IMG/VR virus record: IMGVR_UViG_3300025649_000002
Coordinates: 64,001 to 112,782 of that record
Reading direction: 5' to 3' (one strand)
Source of the DNA: a virus
DNA length: 48,782 bases
Shown: one piece after another, positions 39,773-47,779 of the stretch
How the letters are laid out: every line of letters starts with the position of its first letter
How positions within the stretch are numbered: position 1 is the stretch's first letter
Notes under the pieces: model-generated
Databases searched by the model: none
Seen by the model: only the letters and a program-made list of their open reading frames with translations
What the model was told of the DNA's origin: nothing
Made by a program: the position numbers and the translations under genes

Positions 39773-40759
39773 TTATCTTTTTAAAACGATTGGCATCCAT
39801 ATATCACCATCCTCTGCACAATACACTCTGAGGTTCTCTAACATTTTATCATTGACCCATTTATGCAAACTTTTTGCATTCATCCATCGTTTGATTCCAT
39901 TCGGCCACAATGCAGGTAGATATTGTGCATAATCTCTCCAATGGTGATATAATGCTCTCGCATCATAATTTTTTGAAATTATACACTCACTCTCAGGCAA
40001 CCATATATCCCGGTGTTCAGGAACAATCTCGTGTAAATGTTTGAAAACATTTAACACTTTATCAATATTTTTAGTAAGTTCATAACTACCCAATACATGA
40101 GTTTTAAAATCATCCCACCATTTTTCAAAATCTTCTTTAAATACTGTAATAAATTTTTTGATTACATTATCAGGACTATATGTTTGCCATACAAATTTAT
40201 CTGGGAGCCAAACATTAAAAAAATCTTCATCAACAACTTCAATCGATTGAAGGACCATATGTTCTATGCTATGCTCAAATCCATGAGTAGAAAATAATAT
40301 AAATTCATATTCATTTTGAATTTTATTATTCTTATCTACATAATCATTAATTCGACCATTATGAATAGTTCTCATATAATAAGTTTTGTCTTTATATGAG
40401 TTATTCCATGTGTCATATATCTTCAATGTAAATACACCACCGTTTATAAATTGAGATGATATTGTATTTGCAGAGGCCATGTCAAGAGATTTTAAATTAC
40501 CAAATGTCAATTCATCTAACGCCTTCTTATAAATTTGCTCACATATCTTATCAATATTTAAAAATTGACCTATATCGCCATTGTATGTAAAATCACCAAT
40601 TGCTTCTTTTGAGGTCTTTTCCAATTTTTTTTCTATTCGTGGAATAATTTTTTCCTTAATGGATGTTTCCATTGTATCAAATATTCCATTCATATTTACA
40701 AAATGTGTTTTCTTAGGTTCTAAATCAACAGTATCTCCTAATAATAATTCTCCTGCCAT
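39773..40759 (-). CDS. Tryptophan-repeat protein, 328 aa
   Basis: The C-terminal half shows loose W-L-P repeats: FNVWLPDKFVWQT, FEKWWDDFKTH, RDIWLPESECI and GDIWMPIVLKR, related in style to the WFDK-repeat protein at 18179-19246. The N-terminal 150 residues form a separate mixed domain. GGGAGAC precedes the ATG. A solenoid interaction protein is likely; function unknown. Confidence 0.6.
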   Translation of the reverse strand: MAGELLLGDTVDLEPKKTHFVNMNGIFDTMETSIKEKIIPRIEKKLEKTSKEAIGDFTYNGDIGQFLNIDKICEQIYKKALDELTFGNLKSLDMASANTISSQFINGGVFTLKIYDTWNNSYKDKTYYMRTIHNGRINDYVDKNNKIQNEYEFILFSTHGFEHSIEHMVLQSIEVVDEDFFNVWLPDKFVWQTYSPDNVIKKFITVFKEDFEKWWDDFKTHVLGSYELTKNIDKVLNVFKHLHEIVPEHRDIWLPESECIISKNYDARALYHHWRDYAQYLPALWPNGIKRWMNAKSLHKWVNDKMLENLRVYCAEDGDIWMPIVLKR

Positions 40760-40770
40760 TTCAGTCTCCC

Positions 40771-41811
40771 TTATACAAGTTTAAATACAGGACATTTTCT
40801 ACATCCAGGAGCGATATCATCATGTTTCTGAGATGTTAAAGATTCCCTGAATTTCATAGTTTCTTCGCCGTACCATACATCTTTTATGAAATCATCGCAC
40901 GCAACAACATCAACACCATCCCATCCATCTTCACCTTCTGTAAATGAACAATGGACATATCGACCATCAACATTTATATATGATGAAAATAATGATGACT
41001 CACATGGTTCTGCCATTTCAACAAATTTATTAAAATCTTTATGATCTTTAACACATGACAAAAACGTTGGAGCGAAACATGAATCAAAACCTATTCGAGC
41101 AGATTTTGAAAATGCATAATCGATTAATTTTTTATAATCATCCATGTTTCCAACAGAGGTCATTTTATTTCTATCGCCTTTAGGTTTCATCATTAAAAAT
41201 ACAACTGCATATAATTTTGAAAGTCTATCATCGGTAGTCAATTCATCGATTAATTTAAAGCAACTGTCATATGTTTCACGACATAATAACTGATGAATAT
41301 TGACTTGTTTCAATCCCAGTTTTGTCAATTCGTCTACTGCATCATAACATACATCATACTGTGCGTAACGAGACACCGCCACAGCACCACAATAATGTAC
41401 CAATGCATGATATTCCTCTGGTGTCATCCGATCGCCATTAATGGTGACATTTGGAATGACTCCATTCTCACGAGAATATTTAAACATTCTCCACATATCA
41501 GGATTTGCATCAATATCACCAATTCCAAATGCAATCTGTGTAAGATTCTTTGGCATCTTATCGAATATGATTTTAAAGGTTTCAAATGACATAACCTTTC
41601 CTGTTCCCGTATTCGATTTATAACAATGACTACATGGAACATTTTTAATTCCATGACAGATAGTTGAAATTTCAAGATCTAAAATCTCAGGACCTATCGG
41701 ACTGAATTTGGGATCATCCTTGGTTGTTTTTCCCCATCGACAAAATGATCCGTTAACCGTATTAAAAACCCAATTATAATTTTCAGATTTATGAGCGCGC
41801 ATTGTCTTCAT
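40771..41811 (-). CDS. Radical SAM enzyme with SPASM-like C-terminus
   Basis: The start is ATG 41811, with GAGAGGAA about 8-10 nt upstream; the frame also has a TTG at 41841. The 346-aa product has a cluster-binding set C52-x7-C60-x2-C63 (ICHGIKNVPCSHC), wider than the usual C-x3-C-x2-C, and barrel strands typical of radical SAM proteins. The C-terminal Cys set (C270, C288, C305, C337, C340: CESSLF, YVHCSF, ACDDF, CRKC) fits a SPASM extension with extra iron-sulfur clusters. Related genes recur in phages with no known substrate. It is not QueE, which lacks a SPASM part. Confidence 0.75.
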   Translation of the reverse strand: MKTMRAHKSENYNWVFNTVNGSFCRWGKTTKDDPKFSPIGPEILDLEISTICHGIKNVPCSHCYKSNTGTGKVMSFETFKIIFDKMPKNLTQIAFGIGDIDANPDMWRMFKYSRENGVIPNVTINGDRMTPEEYHALVHYCGAVAVSRYAQYDVCYDAVDELTKLGLKQVNIHQLLCRETYDSCFKLIDELTTDDRLSKLYAVVFLMMKPKGDRNKMTSVGNMDDYKKLIDYAFSKSARIGFDSCFAPTFLSCVKDHKDFNKFVEMAEPCESSLFSSYINVDGRYVHCSFTEGEDGWDGVDVVACDDFIKDVWYGEETMKFRESLTSQKHDDIAPGCRKCPVFKLV

Positions 41812-42619
41812 TAATAACAGTTCCTCTCTGTATATGTTCAATATTAATATTTTTGATTCGTGTTTTTACATCATTAAATACATCACAACAATTTTTAATA
41901 TAATAATTTATTTTAATCAGATCGGACATTGTCATATCTTGCCTATCAAGTACAGTCAAACCATCTTTCGTGAAATGAAGACCAAAATACTTATTACCCG
42001 AAATGAATTCACAATCGAGTTTGGCCTCGGTTTTAATTGTTACAGGAACTCCATTAATCACATCTACATGTACAACTTTTACATTGTATTTAATTTCTTT
42101 AAAAGGCCAGTAGTTATCAATATGCTCAACAATAAGACTTGGTAAATGTATAACAATTTGATATCCTTGTGGAATACTAAATCCAAATATCTTTTCAAAT
42201 TGGTTGCAACTCATCATATCTTCTTCTTCACAGTAAAATTCATCATCAGATTCATCTGGATCAGAAATTGATAATTTATATCTAGAGAATCCATAATTAT
42301 CACCACTATTCGCAATATAAATACATCGGCCATGCTTCGCTTTCATTTTCGGAAAAGATGCAATTTTTTTAGTTCCCATTTTAAGAGAATCTTTTATAGC
42401 ACCATCTACAACTTTGTATTTCATTTCCGATAGATTTACAAACTTCAAATCCATATCATTCATACGAATACCAAGAAGTTCTAATGCTCTATCACAAAAT
42501 GATTCATTCTCTGATTTTTTTAAAACTTTGAACCTAAACCTTTTTATATCCATTTTCAATTTTTCATTGGATAAGAAAACTACATCATCTACATATCCTA
42601 TATAAAAACCTATTTTCAT
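41789..42619 (-). CDS. Hypothetical protein, 276 aa
   Basis: AAAGGAGA precedes the ATG. The product has a beta-rich N-terminal start (MKIGFYIGYVDDVVFLSNE), central acidic loop (DPDESDDEFYCEEEDMMSC) and a later strand-rich part (IKYNVKVVHVDVINGVPVTIKTEAKLDC). It overlaps the radical SAM gene by 23 nt, so the two may be functionally linked. No family recognised. Confidence 0.6.
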   Translation of the reverse strand: MKIGFYIGYVDDVVFLSNEKLKMDIKRFRFKVLKKSENESFCDRALELLGIRMNDMDLKFVNLSEMKYKVVDGAIKDSLKMGTKKIASFPKMKAKHGRCIYIANSGDNYGFSRYKLSISDPDESDDEFYCEEEDMMSCNQFEKIFGFSIPQGYQIVIHLPSLIVEHIDNYWPFKEIKYNVKVVHVDVINGVPVTIKTEAKLDCEFISGNKYFGLHFTKDGLTVLDRQDMTMSDLIKINYYIKNCCDVFNDVKTRIKNINIEHIQRGTVINEDNARS

Positions 42620-42630
42620 TTTTATCTCCT

Positions 42631-43050
42631 TTAGAAATTATATTCTAATTTTTTTATCATCTGTTCAAACTCATCGTAAATCTCCTTAATCAAAATAGTT
42701 ATCCCCCTACTTCCATCATCAACATATACTCCCTCCATTGGATAAAGAGGATATACACGAATCCTTGATAATCGTTCCTCTAAAAATCCTTTGGCAACCA
42801 CAATGGTCAGATTTGCACAATAGAATGTTTTGGGTAATCCCTTTCTCACATATTTGGATTGTAATATAACTCTTGATATTTTATACTCTTTTACAATCCC
42901 TATATATTCAGGTTCCTTATAATAACCTTTTTCCACGAATCGAATGACCTTTCCAATCAATTCATCAAGATTATATTCTCCAATAGTTGTAGGAAGTTTT
43001 TTTGGTCTTAACCATTTTGATCTTTTTCTTCTTTGGTCTCGTCTACCCAT
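42631..43050 (-). CDS. Basic small-barrel protein with WKLK-like tail, 139 aa
   Basis: The N-terminus is very basic (MGRRDQRRKRSKWLRPKK), followed by an LIGKVIRFVEKGYYKEPEY strand region and a KLEYNF tail (EFEQMIKKLEYNF) similar to the other tail-family proteins. It overlaps the upstream gene by 43 nt. Nucleic-acid binding is plausible from charge. Function unknown. Confidence 0.5.
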   Translation of the reverse strand: MGRRDQRRKRSKWLRPKKLPTTIGEYNLDELIGKVIRFVEKGYYKEPEYIGIVKEYKISRVILQSKYVRKGLPKTFYCANLTIVVAKGFLEERLSRIRVYPLYPMEGVYVDDGSRGITILIKEIYDEFEQMIKKLEYNF

Positions 43051-43466
43051 TTATCAGTCCTCGTGCTAGATTTTGGGTCATCAGGGTAACCGTTTCTTTT
43101 TTTACATTCTTCGCACAATGTTTTCCACCAACCTCCTAAATTTAATGTTCCGGGTTTTCCACATACCTCACATGTACTTGCTGATCTTTCACAAGCCACT
43201 TGAACCAAAGAACTTATTGTAGAATAATCACCTTGATTAGGAGTATCAAAATATACTGTCAATGTTCCAAATTTTTCTTTAATCTGAGTAAATCTAATAT
43301 CTTTACTCACAAGTGTTATTTGTCCACACAAATCATTAAGAATATCAAACCAACCATCACCATGAGCACAACCCCAACACATACAGGTTTGTGTTTCTGG
43401 AAGATTTTTTTCAATAAACAAATTTGGATATTTATCATGTAATTTTTTCTCAAGTTCCTTTTTCAT
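43008..43466 (-). CDS. Zinc-binding protein, 152 aa
   Basis: The start is ATG 43466, with GGAGGAG upstream; an in-frame TTG at 43481 is not used. The product has CMCWGCAHGDGWFDILNDLC, a central QIKEKFGTLTVYFDT segment, and a zinc ribbon CEVCGKPG...CEEC. This is a recurring phage protein family with GDGWF and two Cys pairs. Function unknown. Confidence 0.6.
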   Translation of the reverse strand: MKKELEKKLHDKYPNLFIEKNLPETQTCMCWGCAHGDGWFDILNDLCGQITLVSKDIRFTQIKEKFGTLTVYFDTPNQGDYSTISSLVQVACERSASTCEVCGKPGTLNLGGWWKTLCEECKKRNGYPDDPKSSTRTDKWVDETKEEKDQNG

Positions 43467-43477
43467 AATCTCCTCCT

Positions 43478-45856
43478 TCAACTTAGAATTTTTTCCTCAA
43501 CATGCCAACCTTTTTCATCATAAAATTTTCGTCGATACTTTGATCTATCTTTCATTTCTTCACACCCAGTATCAACAATATCTATGACAACAGGCATTCT
43601 TTTATTATCACATGTCCTAACAACTCTGCCCACTGCTTGATCTATATTACTAACTGGACTACAAAATACAATTGAATCAAGACGAGGAATATCCAATCCA
43701 TCCCTTGCCTTTAAATATGTGGAGAATATAATACGTTTCATCAACATATCAATTTGATCTGCATCACTCATCGAACCAACATATAAACTAGAATCCCGTT
43801 TCTGATGTTTCACTACTTTTCTTGCGGTTTCTAATACATTTATTCTCTCCGATAATATAAGAGCAAACCTTCCAGAAGTATCAATTTGACGTACAATTTC
43901 ATTTAACATATTCATGAATTTTTCAGACTTCCACATCCATTTCAGATATGTGCCTTTACTAAATCTGCCTCTATTCTTATTACCTTCTTTCAAATACAAT
44001 TGATTTATTCTAAACTTATACTTCTTCATTATTCCATGGTCGATATATATCATTATGACTTTTGGGGTCATTGTTTCTGCTTCACCTTCCGGTATGAATG
44101 TATCCCCTAAATGCATACTCATAATATCTGTATTTCCATCGGTTCGATCTGGTGTTGCAGACAAACCAAAATATCGATACGCTGGTGTGTATAATGAAGT
44201 CTTTGAAAATTGTTCAGCAGAGATACTTGTATGACAATTATGCATAACATAACCATCACATACAAATAATTCATCATTCGAATCAATACTTATATCATAT
44301 AAAATACGTTTTCCAATATTTTCAATTTTAATAACTTTATCCATTTCCATATTATCATGTCTATTCATTGTATTTCGAGTTGATAATATGGTATTTGATT
44401 TGAATGGTTTACCAAATAATAATATAAATCTTAATGTATTTTTCCCATCAATTATTAATCTATATAAATTATTTGCTGGTTTTTCACGAGATATACATGT
44501 AATAGAACATCTAATTCCATAATATGCTAACATATCTCTAATTTGCAAAATTGCATTTTTTGAAGTTAATTCCAGACCAATTTTATATGAATCATTCTGC
44601 AGATAACCATCAGAATCAAATAGTCCTTTTATTACCCCAGGACTATTTTTTCTATACAATTTTTCATTTATTGAAAATGTTCCACTCTTTTTACCAATTT
44701 GAAGTTCATATTTTTCAATCATATTCTTTGTATATTCTTTCGAAAATCCGATTGTCAAATCACCTCTTTTATTCTCTTCTATATTATGAATTCCTTCAAA
44801 TAACATTTTGAATTTATCCACCCATTCGTATTTTTTCTTTCTATATGAAAATGCCATTTTTTTATGGCATTCATATCCATCATTTGCAATATGTCCATCT
44901 CCATAATACAACCCAATTAAATATTCTTCATTATCTATTTGAACTGTATCATGATGAGATTTCATATAAAATAGAAAATTCTCACATTTTGAAGATTCTC
45001 TACATTCATAATAATATTTATTTTTTGAATAATATTTTGTCAATACAGGATGATCTGAACTCATTATAAAAGTTTTTCCAGATTTTAAAGTTATCTTCAC
45101 AGATTCCTTTTCAGTAATTCTTATTGCATTAACTCTAATATATTCATTTTTATTATTTCTAATATACTCCCCAATTTTTAGATTTTTTAATTTAATAGAT
45201 TCATTTTTTGTATAAACAGGATGTTCTCCATCTATACATTCATCCCAGATCGCCATTCCAAATTTTGCATCACGTATTTCTTTGATAAATTCAATTCCCT
45301 TTGTTTTAATCAATGAACAGAATGTCTGAACTGTTGCTACAATGATTTGTTTTTGTAAGTCCGCTTTCCAATTTGAACTTCTCAACCAACCAACACGATT
45401 TGCATCCATGTCCGAATGTTCAACAATTCTATCAATCCACTGAGTACCTAAACCATTTTTATGGACAAATATAATTGCCTTTTCTCCAACACGACAAATC
45501 GCTTCAATTGCAACAACAGTCTTTCCCTCTCCTGGTTGCATACATAAAAGACCATTTCGATTTTCGGACATCCAATTCATTGCCAACTCCTGTTTTAAAT
45601 TCCTAGGAGTAATATTAGATTTTACGTTTATCGAATGACCAGGAGTGGAAATATCCTGTATCTGATGTGGGACTGAATAGCAACGTGGGAGAAGTATATG
45701 AGATTTGACTTGACCATAATACCATTTAATCTCTTCTTCTTCTACATCCGCAAACGATTTGTGTTTTCTTGTAAGTTCTGAAATCGCATTCAACACCCAT
45801 GGTTCATTTTTTAATCGAATGGGAACCCAAATACACGAATCGCTTTTTAAAATCAT
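43478..45856 (-). CDS. UvsW-like SF2 helicase with intein
   Basis: The 792-aa precursor is a 458-aa helicase plus an intein. Before the intein: N-terminal UvsW-like region, Walker A QPGEGKT (107-113) and motif Ia. The chain reaches IWDE at the DECH box (motif II), and the intein (207-540) is inserted between Glu and Cys. After it come CHTS, LSATPDRTDG (motif III) and QAVGRVVRTCD (motif VI). T4 UvsW unwinds and branch-migrates DNA for recombination and replication. AAGGAATAATT precedes the ATG. Confidence 0.85.
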   Translation of the reverse strand: MILKSDSCIWVPIRLKNEPWVLNAISELTRKHKSFADVEEEEIKWYYGQVKSHILLPRCYSVPHQIQDISTPGHSINVKSNITPRNLKQELAMNWMSENRNGLLCMQPGEGKTVVAIEAICRVGEKAIIFVHKNGLGTQWIDRIVEHSDMDANRVGWLRSSNWKADLQKQIIVATVQTFCSLIKTKGIEFIKEIRDAKFGMAIWDECIDGEHPVYTKNESIKLKNLKIGEYIRNNKNEYIRVNAIRITEKESVKITLKSGKTFIMSSDHPVLTKYYSKNKYYYECRESSKCENFLFYMKSHHDTVQIDNEEYLIGLYYGDGHIANDGYECHKKMAFSYRKKKYEWVDKFKMLFEGIHNIEENKRGDLTIGFSKEYTKNMIEKYELQIGKKSGTFSINEKLYRKNSPGVIKGLFDSDGYLQNDSYKIGLELTSKNAILQIRDMLAYYGIRCSITCISREKPANNLYRLIIDGKNTLRFILLFGKPFKSNTILSTRNTMNRHDNMEMDKVIKIENIGKRILYDISIDSNDELFVCDGYVMHNCHTSISAEQFSKTSLYTPAYRYFGLSATPDRTDGNTDIMSMHLGDTFIPEGEAETMTPKVIMIYIDHGIMKKYKFRINQLYLKEGNKNRGRFSKGTYLKWMWKSEKFMNMLNEIVRQIDTSGRFALILSERINVLETARKVVKHQKRDSSLYVGSMSDADQIDMLMKRIIFSTYLKARDGLDIPRLDSIVFCSPVSNIDQAVGRVVRTCDNKRMPVVIDIVDTGCEEMKDRSKYRRKFYDEKGWHVEEKILS
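44237..45238 (-). mobile_element. Intein with LAGLIDADG homing endonuclease
   Basis: The 334-residue intein starts with Cys (CIDGEHPVYT, block A), has block B SSDHPVL (Ser/His in the usual T-x-x-H place), LAGLIDADG-type motifs LIGLYYGDG (Asp114) and IKGLFDSDG (Asp210), and ends VMHN before Cys+1 of the extein. All residues needed for splicing are seen. It sits in the DECH box of the helicase, so splicing is required for function. Confidence 0.9.
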
Positions 45857-45858
45857 AA

Positions 45859-46746
45859 TTATTCCTTAAAATAATCTTTTATTTTTTTTTGAAATACTGA
45901 TAACATCCCTTCAGATGTAATCTGTGCCCAACTATCAGGAGCTTCCCATATTTTTATAGATGATATACCTTTTAATTTTGCATCAAACATTAATATTTCC
46001 CATAACATAATTAAAAGATTTTCAGCAGTAGGCAATTCAATATAGTCATTTAAACAACTATGATCTAATAAATCGACAATATATTTATTTACAATCTTTT
46101 TCAAATCTGAAAAATCCATTACCATTCCTGATGTATGATTAATTCTTTTCATTATACTTATTTCAAAGAACCATTCATGGCCATGAAGGTTTGCACATTT
46201 ACCATCATAATTAGGAAGAAAATGTGCAGCAGCAAATGAAAATTTTTTCGTTATTGTTACAAATGGAGTTCGAAGTTGGATTTTACCATGGCATTTATCG
46301 CATAACGGTTCAAGATTTGATATTAGAAAATTATCATGATTCCCATCTATATGATGAACTTGAACACTTTTATCAGAATCACATTCTACACAATTTTCAA
46401 TATCTTGAAAGTTTACTAATAAATTTCTACATTGGCGTCCTAAATCTGCCTCTAAATTTAATTCAGTATCAATTTTCAAACATCCATTTATTCTATCTTT
46501 ATATGTACCAGTTTTCCAAAGATCTTTAATACTTTCTGAAACTTTTTGTTTCACATCATCTCTTTTCATAGGATTTGAATCACCCATATTAATATTACCT
46601 TTATTTGTTTTAGAAAGTTTTTCTCTTACAATCGGATCAAAATTAGAACCAAATTGTTTTCTATAATCGGCCACCGTCATATTATGTTTTTTCAAATGAG
46701 TAGCAGTGATCATAAGAAATTCTTTATTACATATTTTACATTTCAT
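45859..46746 (-). CDS. queD: QueD fused to an N-terminal HNH endonuclease domain
   Basis: The C-terminal 130 residues are 6-carboxy-5,6,7,8-tetrahydropterin synthase: FSFAAAHFLPN with His175, GKCANLHGHEWFFEI with Cys184, His188 and His190, a VMDFSDLKKIV segment, LDHSCLND and a PTAENLL helix. The N-terminal part (1-160) has a zinc motif CKICNKEF...HLKKH, a NUMOD-like GDSNPMKRDDVKQKVSESIKDLW block, and an HNH core CVECDSD...VHHIDGN...NLEPLCDKCH. The fusion is one reading frame with no stop. QueD makes carboxytetrahydropterin from the FolE product. The HNH may be a homing nuclease caught in fusion. GAAAGG precedes the ATG. Confidence 0.9.
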   Translation of the reverse strand: MKCKICNKEFLMITATHLKKHNMTVADYRKQFGSNFDPIVREKLSKTNKGNINMGDSNPMKRDDVKQKVSESIKDLWKTGTYKDRINGCLKIDTELNLEADLGRQCRNLLVNFQDIENCVECDSDKSVQVHHIDGNHDNFLISNLEPLCDKCHGKIQLRTPFVTITKKFSFAAAHFLPNYDGKCANLHGHEWFFEISIMKRINHTSGMVMDFSDLKKIVNKYIVDLLDHSCLNDYIELPTAENLLIMLWEILMFDAKLKGISSIKIWEAPDSWAQITSEGMLSVFQKKIKDYFKE

Positions 46747-47196
46747 CTATTCATCCTTTCTGAAATCCTTTAATGTTAAAAGTCTTCCATCATATTGACA
46801 TTTATGATTGAGAAACCAATTCAAATCAAACAAAGTCTTTTCAGAAAATTCACTTCCCCCTGAATGAATTGAATAAGTATCCGTGATTTCATCGCCCATC
46901 TTTATTGCCCACCGTATAATCCATAAAGGATTCTTAGATGGATGAATTAATTTTATAATTTGATATGCAGTTTCTTCTTCCTCAATAACTTCAACTGTTT
47001 TTGAAAAATCAATCAAACGAACTATTGTCCATCCAAATCGTTGACGTCTTACCAATGGTGTTTCTTTATCACTACATAATTTACAATCTATGTCATTTTC
47101 ATCACTTAAAAAATTCACACATTCTTCATTGCAATCAATTTGACATTCAACATCAATACCTGTGGTTTCTTTAAATTCGTATAGTCGACAAATCAT
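46747..47196 (-). CDS. Hypothetical protein, 149 aa
   Basis: The first half is Cys-rich (DVECQIDCNEECVNF, DCKLC), the second half is mixed alpha/beta (RFGWTIVRLIDF, WIIRWAIKMGDEITDTYS). GAGGCG precedes the ATG. No family recognised. Confidence 0.55.
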   Translation of the reverse strand: MICRLYEFKETTGIDVECQIDCNEECVNFLSDENDIDCKLCSDKETPLVRRQRFGWTIVRLIDFSKTVEVIEEEETAYQIIKLIHPSKNPLWIIRWAIKMGDEITDTYSIHSGGSEFSEKTLFDLNWFLNHKCQYDGRLLTLKDFRKDE

Positions 47197-47203
47197 TATC
47201 GCC

Positions 47204-47536
47204 TCATAAAGTAATTATAGATGATTTTGTTTTTTGTGTCGTAGCGCCAGTTTTTCCTTCTCGCATACCTGCGGTGATTTCAGAAGTATTTGTAAGATAA
47301 TCGGTTTCAATCGATTCCACTGCTTTTGTTATCAATGCAATTGCAGACTTCTGAACGTCAAACTTAGATGATCCTGATACCATCACAAACAGAGGTGGTG
47401 TAAATACAAGTCCGCCTTTTTCAGGATGTGGAAACATTGATAAAGGTTTTTCAATAGTTATGAAATGATCTGTTTCCGCTACTACTCTTGCAATGATAAT
47501 TTCTCCGCCCAAATGTATAATTTTAATTTCCATCAT
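47204..47536 (-). CDS. Sm-like (Lsm/Hfq-type) protein, phage type
   Basis: The start is placed at ATG 47536, because AAGGAGA would touch the earlier ATG at 47545. The first 55 residues read like an Sm fold: IKIIHLGGEIIIARVVAETDHFITIEKPLSMF, then a beta strand LVFTPPLFVMV, as in phage Sm-like proteins with a G-x-E-I-I-A-x-V first strand. The C-terminal part is Thr/Ser-rich and charged. It could bind RNA or be structural; the assignment is by pattern. Confidence 0.55.
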   Translation of the reverse strand: MMEIKIIHLGGEIIIARVVAETDHFITIEKPLSMFPHPEKGGLVFTPPLFVMVSGSSKFDVQKSAIALITKAVESIETDYLTNTSEITAGMREGKTGATTQKTKSSIITL

Positions 47537-47771
47537 TTTCTTCATTCTCCTTATCGGTTAATAATTCATGTTCAATTGGAAATGTGCCCTGTACCTGACC
47601 ACAATTCATACAAATTTCTAAATCAACATCATCTCCTCCGCCAATCCCCATTTCATAAGGAACATAATCAGAAGAAATAATTTCTCGACCTTTATAATTC
47701 AAACAGAATAAATCACTACAATGTGCCTGTAGATCAATAATTCTATCACTTTTACATTTTATACATTCCAT
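47523..47771 (-). CDS. Zinc-ribbon small protein, 82 aa
   Basis: The pattern is MECIKCKSDRII...DYVPYEMGIGGGDDVDLEICMNCGQVQGTFP: two Cys pairs around a GIGGGDD loop. This is a recurring phage small-protein family. AGGAGTTGTC precedes the ATG. Confidence 0.65.
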   Translation of the reverse strand: MECIKCKSDRIIDLQAHCSDLFCLNYKGREIISSDYVPYEMGIGGGDDVDLEICMNCGQVQGTFPIEHELLTDKENEENDGN

Positions 47772-47779
47772 GACAACTC

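Noticed and set aside
40771-41811. Radical SAM protein as QueE
   Set aside because: Cluster spacing and the SPASM-like C-terminal Cys array differ from QueE, so I do not use it to complete the preQ0 pathway.
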